From a virus: a stretch of 27,455 bases of DNA. Below are positions 6,297-16,000 of this stretch, one piece after another (the stretch's first letter is position 1; every line of letters begins with the position of its first letter). The notes beneath the pieces are model-generated. The model saw nothing but the letters and a program-made list of their open reading frames with translations. It had not been told where the DNA came from and did no database searches. The DNA is taken from IMG/VR virus record IMGVR_UViG_3300025120_000426, positions 1 to 27,455 of that record, one strand, 5' to 3'. The translations under genes were made by a program, and so were the position numbers.

Positions 6297-7534
6297 TGGC
6301 TAAAAGTACTACAGGTTCTACTAGAAATCAATCGGGAAATTCAACACCATTTATACCTAAAGGGGTATTTTCAGGAAGAGTTAGAAGAGTATTGTTAAAT
6401 CCTGATGATTATCCTGATGAGTGGGAAGATAAAGGTGGATATGCTGGAATGGCTGGAGTATTTTTTTCACCATTAGATTCACCAACTATAAATGTAGATG
6501 AAGATCAATTTGCTCTTCCATTATTCCCAAATTTTAAACAACCACCTACTCATAATGAAGTAGTATATATAATTGGTTTACCTAATCCCTTTTCTCAATT
6601 AAGCCCTTCAAAAATATCATATTATTATTTCCAATCAATTAATATATGGAATAGTGTCCACCATAATGCTATCCCAGATCCACTTTGGGCAGACCCAGAA
6701 GATAATAGTAATGGTGGTAATGGTGATTATACCCAAACCGAAGCAGGAGTCCCATTAAGACAATCATCTGATGGAGATACAGAAATTAAGTTGGGTGAAA
6801 CTTTCATAGAAAAATTAGACACAAGAGCTTTACAGTTATATGAAGGTGATGTTACTCATGAAGGTAGATGGGGGAATAGTATTAGATTTGGTTCAACTTC
6901 AAATGATGGTATACCTACAAACACATGGTCTGAGGAAGGTGAAGATGGTGATCCAATAACAATTATTAGAAATGGTCAACATGAAGAATTAACTGATCCA
7001 TGGATACCTCAAGTTGAAGATATTAATGAAGATAAATCAAATATTTATTTAACCTCAACACAAAAAATACCAATTAATGCTATTAATACTAAATATTCTT
7101 CATACGATAACGAACCAATAATACCTAATGAATATGTTGACTCTCAAGTAATCTTAAATTCAAATAGATTAATATTTAATTCACGTACAGACAGTATATT
7201 ATTAAGTGCTGAAAAATCAATATTTTTAGGATCTAATGACTCAGTTAATATAACAGCAGCTAATAAAACAGTAGTAGAATGTAAAGATATAAAGTTTGGT
7301 GATAAAGATGCAACTGAACCCATTATATTAGGTAATAAATTTTTAGCTGATTTACAAAAATTATGTACTCAATTAGTAGCTTTAGGAACAGCTTTACAAA
7401 CCCCTATAGGAGCAGGTCCACCTTTTGTACCTAATGCTGCAATACCTGTACCTGCGGTTAATGTAACACAAGCGGCTCAAACAATAATAAATAAAATTGA
7501 AAAATATAAATCAAAAGTAACTACAACTAAATAA
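6296..7534 (+). CDS. gp5-like baseplate spike/hub protein
   Basis: Residues 20-130 read as an OB-fold-like N-terminal domain seen in phage spike/hub proteins: GVFSGRVRRVLLNPDDYPDE, then ALPLFPNFKQPPTHNEVVYI, ending in NIWNSVHHNAIPDP. The middle is acidic and Gly/Asn-rich. Residues about 281-340 alternate short hydrophobic strands (VILNSNRLIFNSRTDSILLS..., SIFLGSNDSVNITAAN), as in the triple-stranded beta-helix of gp5 or gpV spikes. A helix and a Pro/Ala-rich tail follow. There is no lysozyme domain like that in T4 gp5. The protein would form the membrane-piercing centre of the baseplate. One-base overlaps couple it to both neighbours. Confidence 0.7.
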   Translation: MAKSTTGSTRNQSGNSTPFIPKGVFSGRVRRVLLNPDDYPDEWEDKGGYAGMAGVFFSPLDSPTINVDEDQFALPLFPNFKQPPTHNEVVYIIGLPNPFSQLSPSKISYYYFQSINIWNSVHHNAIPDPLWADPEDNSNGGNGDYTQTEAGVPLRQSSDGDTEIKLGETFIEKLDTRALQLYEGDVTHEGRWGNSIRFGSTSNDGIPTNTWSEEGEDGDPITIIRNGQHEELTDPWIPQVEDINEDKSNIYLTSTQKIPINAINTKYSSYDNEPIIPNEYVDSQVILNSNRLIFNSRTDSILLSAEKSIFLGSNDSVNITAANKTVVECKDIKFGDKDATEPIILGNKFLADLQKLCTQLVALGTALQTPIGAGPPFVPNAAIPVPAVNVTQAAQTIINKIEKYKSKVTTTK

Positions 7535-8889
7535 TGTTAACTCCTATTATCATAAAACAAATTGTAAAGTTAGCAAAAGGAACAGCTAGGTTTGATGCTA
7601 TGGCTGATTCTATGTTAGAAAAATTTGAATTAGGGTGTCCTCCTGCAGGTGAACTTCAAAGAATAATAGCTCAAAAACAACAAATTATATCAGCTTTAAC
7701 GCAGGTATCAAGTGTTATTAACACTATTACTAAAATAGGTACAACTTTAAATGGTATATTAACAGGATTAAATATAGCTGTAAATATAATTAAATTCCTT
7801 CCTATTCCTCTACCTCCATTTTCTCCTGCATTATTAGCTACAGGTCCCGCGGTTGTAGTTGATATATTAGGAGATTTAGTAAAAGCAGGAAAGGGAGCAG
7901 TAGGTATTATACCTGGTGCTTTAAAACAAATAGCAGATGGAATAGCTGCGTTAATAGCTAAGTTAAATGCAATTGATGGTTTATTAAATCCATGTTTATT
8001 AGAAGCTGGATTAGATGGCTCCATTAATAACTCTGATTTAAGTACTGTTTTAGCTTCAACCGGTTTAAGTTCAAATGCTAGTGTTAACGAAGCAACAGAA
8101 GCTGAATTATTATTACAATTACAACCTAATTCTAATAATCCTCTTTTTTATAAAGGGTGGAAATTAGTAATTCAAAATGAGCCTAATAATACTTTTTCTT
8201 TTCCATCTAGAAGAATTGAAGGGACTAAAGATCTTGAAAAATTATATAATTTATCAGATGAAGGATATTCATATTCATCTTCAGTTACAGTATTAATTGA
8301 AGAAATTAAATTTAGAATTGATTTATTACAAATTACTGATCCTTCTCTTTTAAATCAAATGGATGGAAACCAGAGTGGAAGTAATAGTGGTCCTGAAACT
8401 GGAACTTGTTCTATAGGTAGTTTTACTACTAGAGCTGCTTGTGAAGGTGCAGGGGGTGTTTTTACATCTGATAATCCAAATGCTTCATCATCAGATACAA
8501 CTCAATTTGGATCATTTAATTTTAATTCACAGGGTCCAAATAGACTTATGGGTCCTGGAATATTAACCCCTCAATTTGGTAATGTAAGTGCTAAATTAAT
8601 GGTAACAACTCCCCCAGCAACTGTAGAAATTAAAGCTACTACAGGTAATATAAATATTAATTTACCATTAGGGATATCTTTTCGAAGTACTACTATAGTT
8701 CAATTCATAGCTACCCCAGATGCCGGTGGTTCTCCTATATCTAAAATAGTAACAGCGGGTCCTGGCCAAACAACAATAGAAACATTTGCAATTACAACTC
8801 CAGGAAGATATAGCTATACATTTGAAACATTAGAAGATAAATTTCCCAAAAAGAAAGACCAACAGATAGGAGATTTAAAAATAACATAA
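7534..8889 (+). CDS. Hydrophobic tail/baseplate structural protein with one Cys-rich repeat
   Basis: This 451-residue protein falls into three parts. Residues 38-160 are hydrophobic Ala/Ile/Leu/Pro-rich helices (for example PLPPFSPALLATGPAVVVD), which could pack inside the tail or interact with membrane. Residues 290-312 are a single Cys-rich unit, GTCSIGSFTTRAACEGAGGV, with Cys292 and Cys303. Residues about 345-451 are beta-rich and Thr-rich, resembling an Ig-like or plug domain (FSFRST..., GRYSYTFETLEDKF). The Cys unit matches tandem repeats in the giant tail protein downstream. Its position between the spike and gp25 suggests a baseplate or central-tail component. No named family is recognised. 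Confidence 0.6.
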   Translation: MLTPIIIKQIVKLAKGTARFDAMADSMLEKFELGCPPAGELQRIIAQKQQIISALTQVSSVINTITKIGTTLNGILTGLNIAVNIIKFLPIPLPPFSPALLATGPAVVVDILGDLVKAGKGAVGIIPGALKQIADGIAALIAKLNAIDGLLNPCLLEAGLDGSINNSDLSTVLASTGLSSNASVNEATEAELLLQLQPNSNNPLFYKGWKLVIQNEPNNTFSFPSRRIEGTKDLEKLYNLSDEGYSYSSSVTVLIEEIKFRIDLLQITDPSLLNQMDGNQSGSNSGPETGTCSIGSFTTRAACEGAGGVFTSDNPNASSSDTTQFGSFNFNSQGPNRLMGPGILTPQFGNVSAKLMVTTPPATVEIKATTGNININLPLGISFRSTTIVQFIATPDAGGSPISKIVTAGPGQTTIETFAITTPGRYSYTFETLEDKFPKKKDQQIGDLKIT

Positions 8890-8907
8890 TAAAAACATAA
8901 TAATTTA

Positions 8908-8915
8908 ATATTTAT
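8908..8915 (+). promoter_or_regulatory. Putative late promoter element ATATTTAT
   Basis: ATATTTAT lies 7 bases before the ATG at 8923, inside a 33-base gap. With T4-like geometry the leader would be about 2 bases. Confidence 0.5.
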
Positions 8916-8922
8916 AAGAAAA

Positions 8923-9255
8923 ATGAAGTCCACAGAATTAAAAAAAATGATAAAAGAAGCTGTAAAAGAGGCAATTCAAGAAGAACTTAAAGAGGTTCTT
9001 TTAGAAGCTGTGCGAGCTCCAAGACAATCAGTACCTTCACCAGTTATAGAAAATAAACAAACTCCCCAAACAGAAAAAACTTTATCTGATAAAAGAAGTT
9101 TATATGAACAGGCATTAGGAGAAACATCAATGAAATTTACATCTCAAAATGTCCCTAATACTTTTAAACCCCAACCTGGATTTGATTCAACAAATGGTAC
9201 ATTACCCCAAGGTGAATTAGGTTTAGACCAAATAGCAAATCTTCTACCTAAATAA
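8923..9255 (+). CDS. Charged helical protein before gp25 (110 aa)
   Basis: The N-terminus is a strongly amphipathic helix (MKSTELKKMIKEAVKEAIQE, continuing ELKEVLLEAVRAPRQ), and the rest is Pro/Gln/Thr-rich and probably extended. No family or motif is recognised. It is preceded by a late promoter element, and its stop overlaps the gp25 start by one base (TAATG), so it is made together with the wedge proteins. A structural, adaptor or assembly role is inferred from context. Confidence 0.6.
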   Translation: MKSTELKKMIKEAVKEAIQEELKEVLLEAVRAPRQSVPSPVIENKQTPQTEKTLSDKRSLYEQALGETSMKFTSQNVPNTFKPQPGFDSTNGTLPQGELGLDQIANLLPK

Positions 9256-9662
9256 TGGCTCAGATTATTTCAAATAAAAACCCACTTGATCTAAATAAAA
9301 GAAAAGCAATTGGTTTTGGTTTCCCTTTAAATGGTAATGCTGTGTTTGTACCTACATACCAATCAAAAGACCAAATTCAAGCCGACTTAATTAACTTTTG
9401 TTTAACTAATACCGGTGAGAGAGTGTTTAATCCAAATTTTGGGTTAAATTTAAGATCCCTTTTATTTGAAAATGTAACTGATACTTCATTAGATGAATTA
9501 AAAGAAGTAGTTTCTTCTGGAATTGCAAGTAGTTTTCCTCAAGTTAAGGTTGAAAAAGTAGAATTTATTAATCAACCCAACTTAAATACTATTAATTTTA
9601 TATTAAATTACAAAATTGAATTATTTGGTATAGAAGATGAATTAAATATAGAATTACAATAA
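9255..9662 (+). CDS. gp25: Baseplate wedge protein, gp25 family
   Basis: This 135-residue protein is close in length to T4 gp25 (132) and carries the family core. A strand-rich start (GFGFPLNGNAVFVPTYQSKD) is followed by the hallmark TNTGERVFNPNFGLNLRSLL (GERV...P.FG...R..LFE), then helices and a final beta hairpin. gp25/GPW proteins are the most conserved part of contractile baseplates: with gp6 they form the core wedge and help start sheath assembly. The gene is coupled by one-base overlaps to the small upstream gene and to gp6, the classical neighbour. Confidence 0.92.
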   Translation: MAQIISNKNPLDLNKRKAIGFGFPLNGNAVFVPTYQSKDQIQADLINFCLTNTGERVFNPNFGLNLRSLLFENVTDTSLDELKEVVSSGIASSFPQVKVEKVEFINQPNLNTINFILNYKIELFGIEDELNIELQ

Positions 9663-11524
9663 TGGCTGAATTAGATAGAGACATAAATTATATTGATAGG
9701 AATTTTAATACTATAAAAAATTCCATAATAGATTATTCTAAGGCATATTTCCCAAATACCTTTAATGATTTTACACCAGAATCTACAGGAATGTTATTTA
9801 TAGAAATGGCATCATATGTAGGGGATGTTTTATCATTTTACTTAGATAACCAAGTACAAGAGACTTTCATACAATATGCTAGACAAACAGAGAACTTGTT
9901 TAATATCGCATATATGTTAGGATATACGCCCAAAGTTACCACGGTAGCGTCCGTTGATATTGATTTATATCAAACTGTACCTTCAAAAACAGTAGGTACA
10001 GAAGTTGTCCCTGATCTAGATTATACCTTAACAATCCCCGCAAATACAACAGTAAATAATCCACAAAACCCAGATTTAACTTTTATAATGGAAGATGCTT
10101 GTGATTTTTCAATTTCAAGTTCTATGGATCCTACTGTTATAACAGTATATGAAGTAGCTGGAGATTTACCTCAAACATTTTTATTAAAGAAAACAAGAAA
10201 ATCTATATCATCTACTATTAATACTACTACATTTACATTTACAAGAGCTAAAAAATTTGACACAGTTAATTTAACAGGAGGTAATATTGTAGGTGTTTTA
10301 GATATATTTGATAGTAATGGTAATGAATGGTATGAAGTTCCTAACTTATCCCAAGATGTTATTATGGATTCAATTAGAAATACTAATCCTAATGATCCTA
10401 ACTTTTATACAGATACGGAAGTTCCTTATTTACTTAGAACTAAACAAATACAAAGAAGATTTGTTACTAGATTTATGAATGAAACTACTCTTCAATTACA
10501 ATTTGGAGCAGGTTCATCAGGTTTATCAACAGAAGAAATAATACCTAATCCTGATAATGTAGGTTTAGGCTTACCATTTGAAAAAACAAAACTAACAACA
10601 GCATTCTCTCCAACTAATTTTGTATTCACAGATACCTATGGTTTAGCTCCTTATAATACAACTTTAACAGTAAGATATTTAACAGGTGGAGGAGTAGCAT
10701 CTAATGTAGAATCTGGCCAACTTACACAAGTTAATGATTCTGGAATAGCATTTAATAATCCTAATTTAGCGAATAGTGCGGTAGCAAATGTAACGTTTGC
10801 ATCCGTAGCAGCTAATAATGTGTTAGCAGCTGACGGTGGTCAAGATGGTGATACTGTAGAAGAATTAAGACAAAATGCATTAGGTAATTTCCAAAACCAA
10901 TTAAGAACAGTTACTAAAGAAGATTATATGATTAGAGCTTTATCTATGCCTGCTAACTTAGGAGTTATAGCAAAAGCATACTCAGCTCCAACCCCAGTAT
11001 CACAATATCAAGTAGGTGAATTACCTACAATATTAGATTTATATATTTTATCATATGATATAAATAAAAAATTAAGAACAGCTTCAAGGGCATTAAAACG
11101 TAATTTACAAACTTATTTATCACAGTATAGAATGATAAATGATGCAGTTAAAATAAAAGATGCTTTTGTTGTTAATATAGGAGTTGAGTTTGAAATTATA
11201 GTATTACCTAATTACAATAATAATTTAGTATTAACTAAATGTATAAATTCTCTTATAACATATTTTGATGGAAATCGATGGCAAATTAATCAACCTATTA
11301 TATTAAAAGAACTATCAGTTTTACTTGATAAAATAGAGGGGGTACAAACGGTACAAGATGTAAGAGTAGTAAATAAAGCGGGTTCAATCATGGGTTATAG
11401 TGATTTTGCTTATGATGTATATGGCGCTACTTATAAGCATGTAATTTATCCCTCAATTGATCCAATGATATTTGAATTAAAGTTTCCAAACCAAGATATT
11501 AAAGGTAGAGTAGTACCACTATAA
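9662..11524 (+). CDS. gp6: Baseplate wedge protein, gp6/J family
   Basis: The 620-residue protein is near the T4 gp6 length (660). It has the typical start: DINYIDRNFNTIKNSIIDYS, then AYFPNTFNDFTPESTGMLFI, then ASYVGDVLSFYLDNQVQETF, the conserved N-terminal block of gp6/J-type wedge proteins. The middle contains the D-G-D-T-V-E-E-L-R-Q-N-A stretch followed by TKEDY, shared by Baseplate_J proteins. The C-terminus carries LDKIEGVQTVQDVRVVNKAG. gp6 forms the inner ring of the baseplate and is linked to gp25, encoded just upstream with a one-base overlap. The start is fixed by that overlap. Confidence 0.9.
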   Translation: MAELDRDINYIDRNFNTIKNSIIDYSKAYFPNTFNDFTPESTGMLFIEMASYVGDVLSFYLDNQVQETFIQYARQTENLFNIAYMLGYTPKVTTVASVDIDLYQTVPSKTVGTEVVPDLDYTLTIPANTTVNNPQNPDLTFIMEDACDFSISSSMDPTVITVYEVAGDLPQTFLLKKTRKSISSTINTTTFTFTRAKKFDTVNLTGGNIVGVLDIFDSNGNEWYEVPNLSQDVIMDSIRNTNPNDPNFYTDTEVPYLLRTKQIQRRFVTRFMNETTLQLQFGAGSSGLSTEEIIPNPDNVGLGLPFEKTKLTTAFSPTNFVFTDTYGLAPYNTTLTVRYLTGGGVASNVESGQLTQVNDSGIAFNNPNLANSAVANVTFASVAANNVLAADGGQDGDTVEELRQNALGNFQNQLRTVTKEDYMIRALSMPANLGVIAKAYSAPTPVSQYQVGELPTILDLYILSYDINKKLRTASRALKRNLQTYLSQYRMINDAVKIKDAFVVNIGVEFEIIVLPNYNNNLVLTKCINSLITYFDGNRWQINQPIILKELSVLLDKIEGVQTVQDVRVVNKAGSIMGYSDFAYDVYGATYKHVIYPSIDPMIFELKFPNQDIKGRVVPL

Positions 11525-11533
11525 AATTAAAAA

Positions 11534-12667
11534 ATGGCAATTTATAAATTATTTCCCACAAAAGATGCTTCTATATACACTCAAGATGTAGAAATGAACA
11601 CAGGGCTAGATTCAATTCTAGAAGCTTCTACTTATTTAATTAATAACGATCCTTACCTTAGTAGATATTTAATAAAATTTTCAACTAATGAGATATCAAG
11701 TACATTTTCAAATTTAATAGGTACTGCATCTTGCCAAGTTAATTTAGTAAATTACTTAGCTTTAGCTGATGGATTAAATAATACTACTCATTTATATTTT
11801 TACCCTATTTCGGGGAGTTGGGCAATGGGTACTGGACAATATGATAATACTCCATCAACAAAAAATGGAGTATGTTGGAAATATTCTAACCTATCAGGGT
11901 CTAATTGGCCTACAACGTCATTTGGAGAATACGCAACAGGTTCATTTACAACAGTCCCAGGTGGTGGGTGTTGGTTTACAGGTTCAAATTTAGGTTTAAA
12001 TGTAGAAGCTTCTAGATCATTTGATTATTATGGATCTAAAGATATTGATATTAATGTTACAAATACAGTTAGAACTTGGTATAGTCATTCAATAGATAAT
12101 AATAATGGTATTCCTAATGAAGGATTTATAGTAAAACAAGGACCAGAAGATGAATTTAATATTTCTATAGATAATGCCCATACATTGAGATATTTTAGCA
12201 TTGATACTAATACTATATATCCTCCGTCTTTAGAATTTAAGTGGGACAATTCAGAATTTAACACAGGTTCATCTTCAAATAAAATATTAAAAACACCAGA
12301 AACCTTTATCTCAATATATAATAATGCAGAAGTATATTACCCTCAAAGTATTCCAAGATTTAGGTTAGCAGCTATCCCAAAATTCCCAGATAGAACATTT
12401 ATAACATCTTCATATTATGGTGAAAATTACTATCTACCAGAAAATACTTCTTTATATGCTGTCAAAGACACAGATACAAATGAATTTATTATAGATTTTG
12501 ATCCTAATTTTACAAAATTAAGTGCAGATGATACTTCAAGTTATTTTGATCTCTACATGAATGGTTTGGAGCCTGAAAGATACTATACTATATTAATTAA
12601 ATCCGTAATAGGTTCTACAACAAAAGTTTTTGATGAAGGCATTAATTTCAAAATTATAAACCCATGA
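11534..12667 (+). CDS. Putative tail/baseplate structural protein, DNRLRE-like
   Basis: This 377-residue beta-rich protein begins MAIYKLFPTKDASIYTQDVE and continues with a partner-strand pattern, YLISNNDPYLSRYLIKFS in essence: a metal/ligand-like start followed by R-Y-L-I-K-F. That layout resembles DNRLRE-type beta-sandwich domains found in surface and phage structural proteins. The region WKYSNLSGSNWPTTSFGEYA and later aromatic-rich strands fit a sugar- or protein-binding beta sandwich. The family call is tentative. It lies 10 bases after gp6, where T4 encodes gp7/gp8, and overlaps the next gene by 4 bases (ATGA), so it is probably a baseplate peripheral protein. Confidence 0.55.
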   Translation: MAIYKLFPTKDASIYTQDVEMNTGLDSILEASTYLINNDPYLSRYLIKFSTNEISSTFSNLIGTASCQVNLVNYLALADGLNNTTHLYFYPISGSWAMGTGQYDNTPSTKNGVCWKYSNLSGSNWPTTSFGEYATGSFTTVPGGGCWFTGSNLGLNVEASRSFDYYGSKDIDINVTNTVRTWYSHSIDNNNGIPNEGFIVKQGPEDEFNISIDNAHTLRYFSIDTNTIYPPSLEFKWDNSEFNTGSSSNKILKTPETFISIYNNAEVYYPQSIPRFRLAAIPKFPDRTFITSSYYGENYYLPENTSLYAVKDTDTNEFIIDFDPNFTKLSADDTSSYFDLYMNGLEPERYYTILIKSVIGSTTKVFDEGINFKIINP

Positions 12668-13041
12668 AAGTACAAGCTGACTTAAACAAACAGGTATTTG
12701 ATAAAAAGAAATTTGAGGATACAATTGATACTGGGTTTAATCAATTATCAACAGGTGAAGATTTAGGATTTTTTGATATTAATTTAGCTACTTTAGAAGA
12801 TTTTTGGTTATTATATGAAAGATTTTTTTATGATATACCTAAAGAAGGAGAAATAAATTCTCATGAATATTTAACTAAAGAAAGTGGAGCATATGCCAAT
12901 AGTGATGCAATTAATGATGAGGTTCAAGTATTACTAGATGAAATAGCAGAATTAAGAGCAGAGAATTTAGAATTAAGAGCAGCTGACTTAAATCAACAAT
13001 TAACCTCAGCAGGTGCTGATCCTATAAGTTTAACAAATTAA
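12664..13041 (+). CDS. Small tail-region protein with C-terminal coiled coil (125 aa)
   Basis: The first half is aromatic and acidic (LGFFDINLATLEDFWLLYER, FFYDIPKEGEINSHEYLTKE). The second half, from about residue 80, is a heptad-like helix (LLDEIAELRAENLELRAADL) suited to oligomerisation. I do not recognise a named family, but the position, coupled by a 4-base overlap to the upstream structural gene and 15 bases before the giant tail gene, suggests an assembly factor or adaptor for that giant protein. No enzyme motif is visible. Confidence 0.65.
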   Translation: MKVQADLNKQVFDKKKFEDTIDTGFNQLSTGEDLGFFDINLATLEDFWLLYERFFYDIPKEGEINSHEYLTKESGAYANSDAINDEVQVLLDEIAELRAENLELRAADLNQQLTSAGADPISLTN

Positions 13042-13056
13042 AGTAATGTATAAATA

Positions 13057-16000
13057 ATGGCTGAAATAGATAGCACACAAATTTTAAACTTAGACCCAAC
13101 CCAAGATTTATTTAAAAGAGGATTTGATAATGGGATATTATATACTCTTTATAATTTTGTAAATCATGAGCTAGACTCTAATCCTCAAAATACATATTTC
13201 ATTTCTGAAATATCATCAGATAGGACTGAAATTAGATTAAGTTCTAATTTTATAGATAATGCTAGATTAGAGATTGTATATAAAGAATTTAAAGAAAGAT
13301 TAGATTCTACTGATTATTTTGATGAATTTTACATTGCGTTTGCTGGAAATAACTACAATATAGGTGTTAATTGTTTTTTAGATACGTCTAAAGAAAAATA
13401 CACACTACTTGTTAAATTATACGATGCTCTTCCAACTCAATTTAAAGATAAAGATGAGGTTTATGTTGTAACTAAAACAGCAGAAACTAAAGTATATAAA
13501 GTAAATCAAGACCCATCTAGTCCATCAACTGACCCAATAAATCCTGGGGTATTATTTGAAGATGGTTTTGAATTAGATAACCAATCTATAATACCAAACG
13601 AAAATATTAATAGCACATTCACACCAGATGAAAATAACATTGAACTTTACATATATGATGTAAATTTAGGATTATTAGCATCAGATTTGGGAGTTTTAGG
13701 CCCAGATGGTAAATGGCAAGGTTTTTCTGATTACACAATTACAGACCCAAATGGGGGAGATTTAGAAGATGAATCAAATTTAGGAGAAGGAGTATGTTCA
13801 TTAGGACCTGAATACACAACTCAACAAGCTTGTACTGAAGCAGGAGGTACTTGGACATCTACAGATGGAGGTACTTGTTCATTAGGACCTGAATATACGT
13901 CACAACAAGCATGTACTGAAGCTGGAGGAATTTGGACATCAAATAATGAGTCTGCAAATGGTTCATGTTCATTAGGACCTGAATTCTCAACTAAAGAAGC
14001 ATGTTTATCTGCAGGAGGACAATGGACTCCAAGTAATGGTTCTTGTTCATTAGGCCCACAATTTACAACTCAAACTGCTTGCGCAGCTGCGGGCGGTATT
14101 TGGTCGATCAACAAGCCCGGTGTCTGTACTTTAGGACCGCAGTATACCACACAATACGCGTGTATAGCGGCAGGAGGTATATGGCATAACAGTGAAATAT
14201 ATGGTGATGCTACTTTCTTAAGAGGACCTAATACTAACCTAGAAATAAAAGATTTTGTTAATAATTCTACAGTATATAAAACTAAAGATGAATTATTATC
14301 TTCACCTTCAACATCATCAAGAAATAATCTTGATTATTATTTAAATCAAAGAGGTGTTACAATAACCCCTGATTATTCTAAATTTAATGAATTTGTTAAT
14401 TTTTCATCTGCAAAACAAAGAGTACAAAACTTTTACCATAAAGTATCTCAAATACAAAGTTATGAAGATGAATTAAGTATATTAAATTCAATTACTGGTA
14501 ACTCATCAGAATCAATATCTGTAACTTCTAGTAAAGCGTCTATTGAAGGTAATATTACAAATTTAATTAAAAATTTTGATGGTTATGAATATTATTTATA
14601 CTATATTACAGGTTCAAGTTCATATCCAAAAACAGGAACTAAATTCCCATATGAATTAAAAGATACAGGTTCAATAGAAGTATTAAATTGGTTAGGTAGT
14701 TCTAATGAAAGCAGCCAATATTATGGTGGTACATTATTAAGTGCTTCATTTTATGATGAAGATAATCAAAATTGGTTATTTTATACTGTACCTGACTTTA
14801 TTAAAGAGAATGAAAATAATGATAATTATTTAACTTTTTGTAATATGGTTGGCCAATCTTTTGATGAGATTTGGCTTTATACAAAAGCAGTTAGTCAAAA
14901 GACTAACACTACAAATACTTTAGATGAAGGTGTTCCTTTAGATTTAGCTCAACCTACTATAGAAGGTTTGGGGTATCAAGGATTTGGAAATAATTACAAT
15001 AATCAAGATAATTATATAGGTTTAACAGGTGAAAATAATGGTGATTTTCTACCACCAACAGGAAGTGAATTAATTACAAATTACATAGCTGTAAACAGTG
15101 GTTCTATAATTAACTACTGGGCAGATAATTATTCATTTTCGGGATATGTTGAACAAATTATAGAAGAAGGTTTCCCTTATGCAATAGATAAAGTAAGTAA
15201 AGAAATTTATAAACGTCTTTACCATAATATGGCTTATCTTGTTAAGAAAAAAGGTACAACAGCTGGATTAAGACAACTTATTAATATATGGGGTATACCA
15301 AGTACAATATTAAGAATAAACGAATTTGGAGGTAAAGATAAAGATAATTCTGATGATTATGATTTATGGTACGATAGATATAGTTATGCCTATACTCCAA
15401 CAGGTACACAAAACTTTCCAAGTGCTTCAATGGTATTCCCATGGATGCCTCTTACAAGAAATTACACAGCAGAAAATGCTGAAATAGTACCAGACAACTT
15501 CCAATTTAGGTTTAAAACTTTCGGCATTCCTACTAGTTCAAATGCTGCTATAGGAAACCATTACACTCAATCTCTATTAGTTAAAAAATCAGATGGAGAT
15601 GCTACTACAACAGATTTTGATTTTGGTATTAGGTTAACATATGAGCCACAAGAAACAGGTTCATATAATGGAGCCCAAAATGATGAACGTAACAAATATG
15701 GCACATTAAACTTCTTTATATCAGGATCTAATAGTCCAAATGAAACCATATTAAGTGGTTCTGGGATTTATTTACCATTTTTTGATGGTGGTTGGTGGAG
15801 TGTTATGCTTCAAAGAGATCAACACCTAGCTACAAACCTTAATGGGACTAATACAACATATACCCTATCAGCTGCTAATAACATATATAATGGAGATGAT
15901 GGAGATCAAATTGGATTTGTAGGGGGGACATCTGCTTCTTCCCATTTTACTAATTTATATGGTTCTGGTCTATATGGAAACGCTTTATATGGTCCCCTTA

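Noticed and set aside
13049-13056. TATAAATA, the exact T4 late promoter box, directly before the giant gene's ATG
   Set aside because: It abuts the ATG with no room for a transcription start upstream of it, and the gap is only 15 bases after the previous gene, so co-transcription is simpler. Chance occurrence is likely in A/T-rich DNA.
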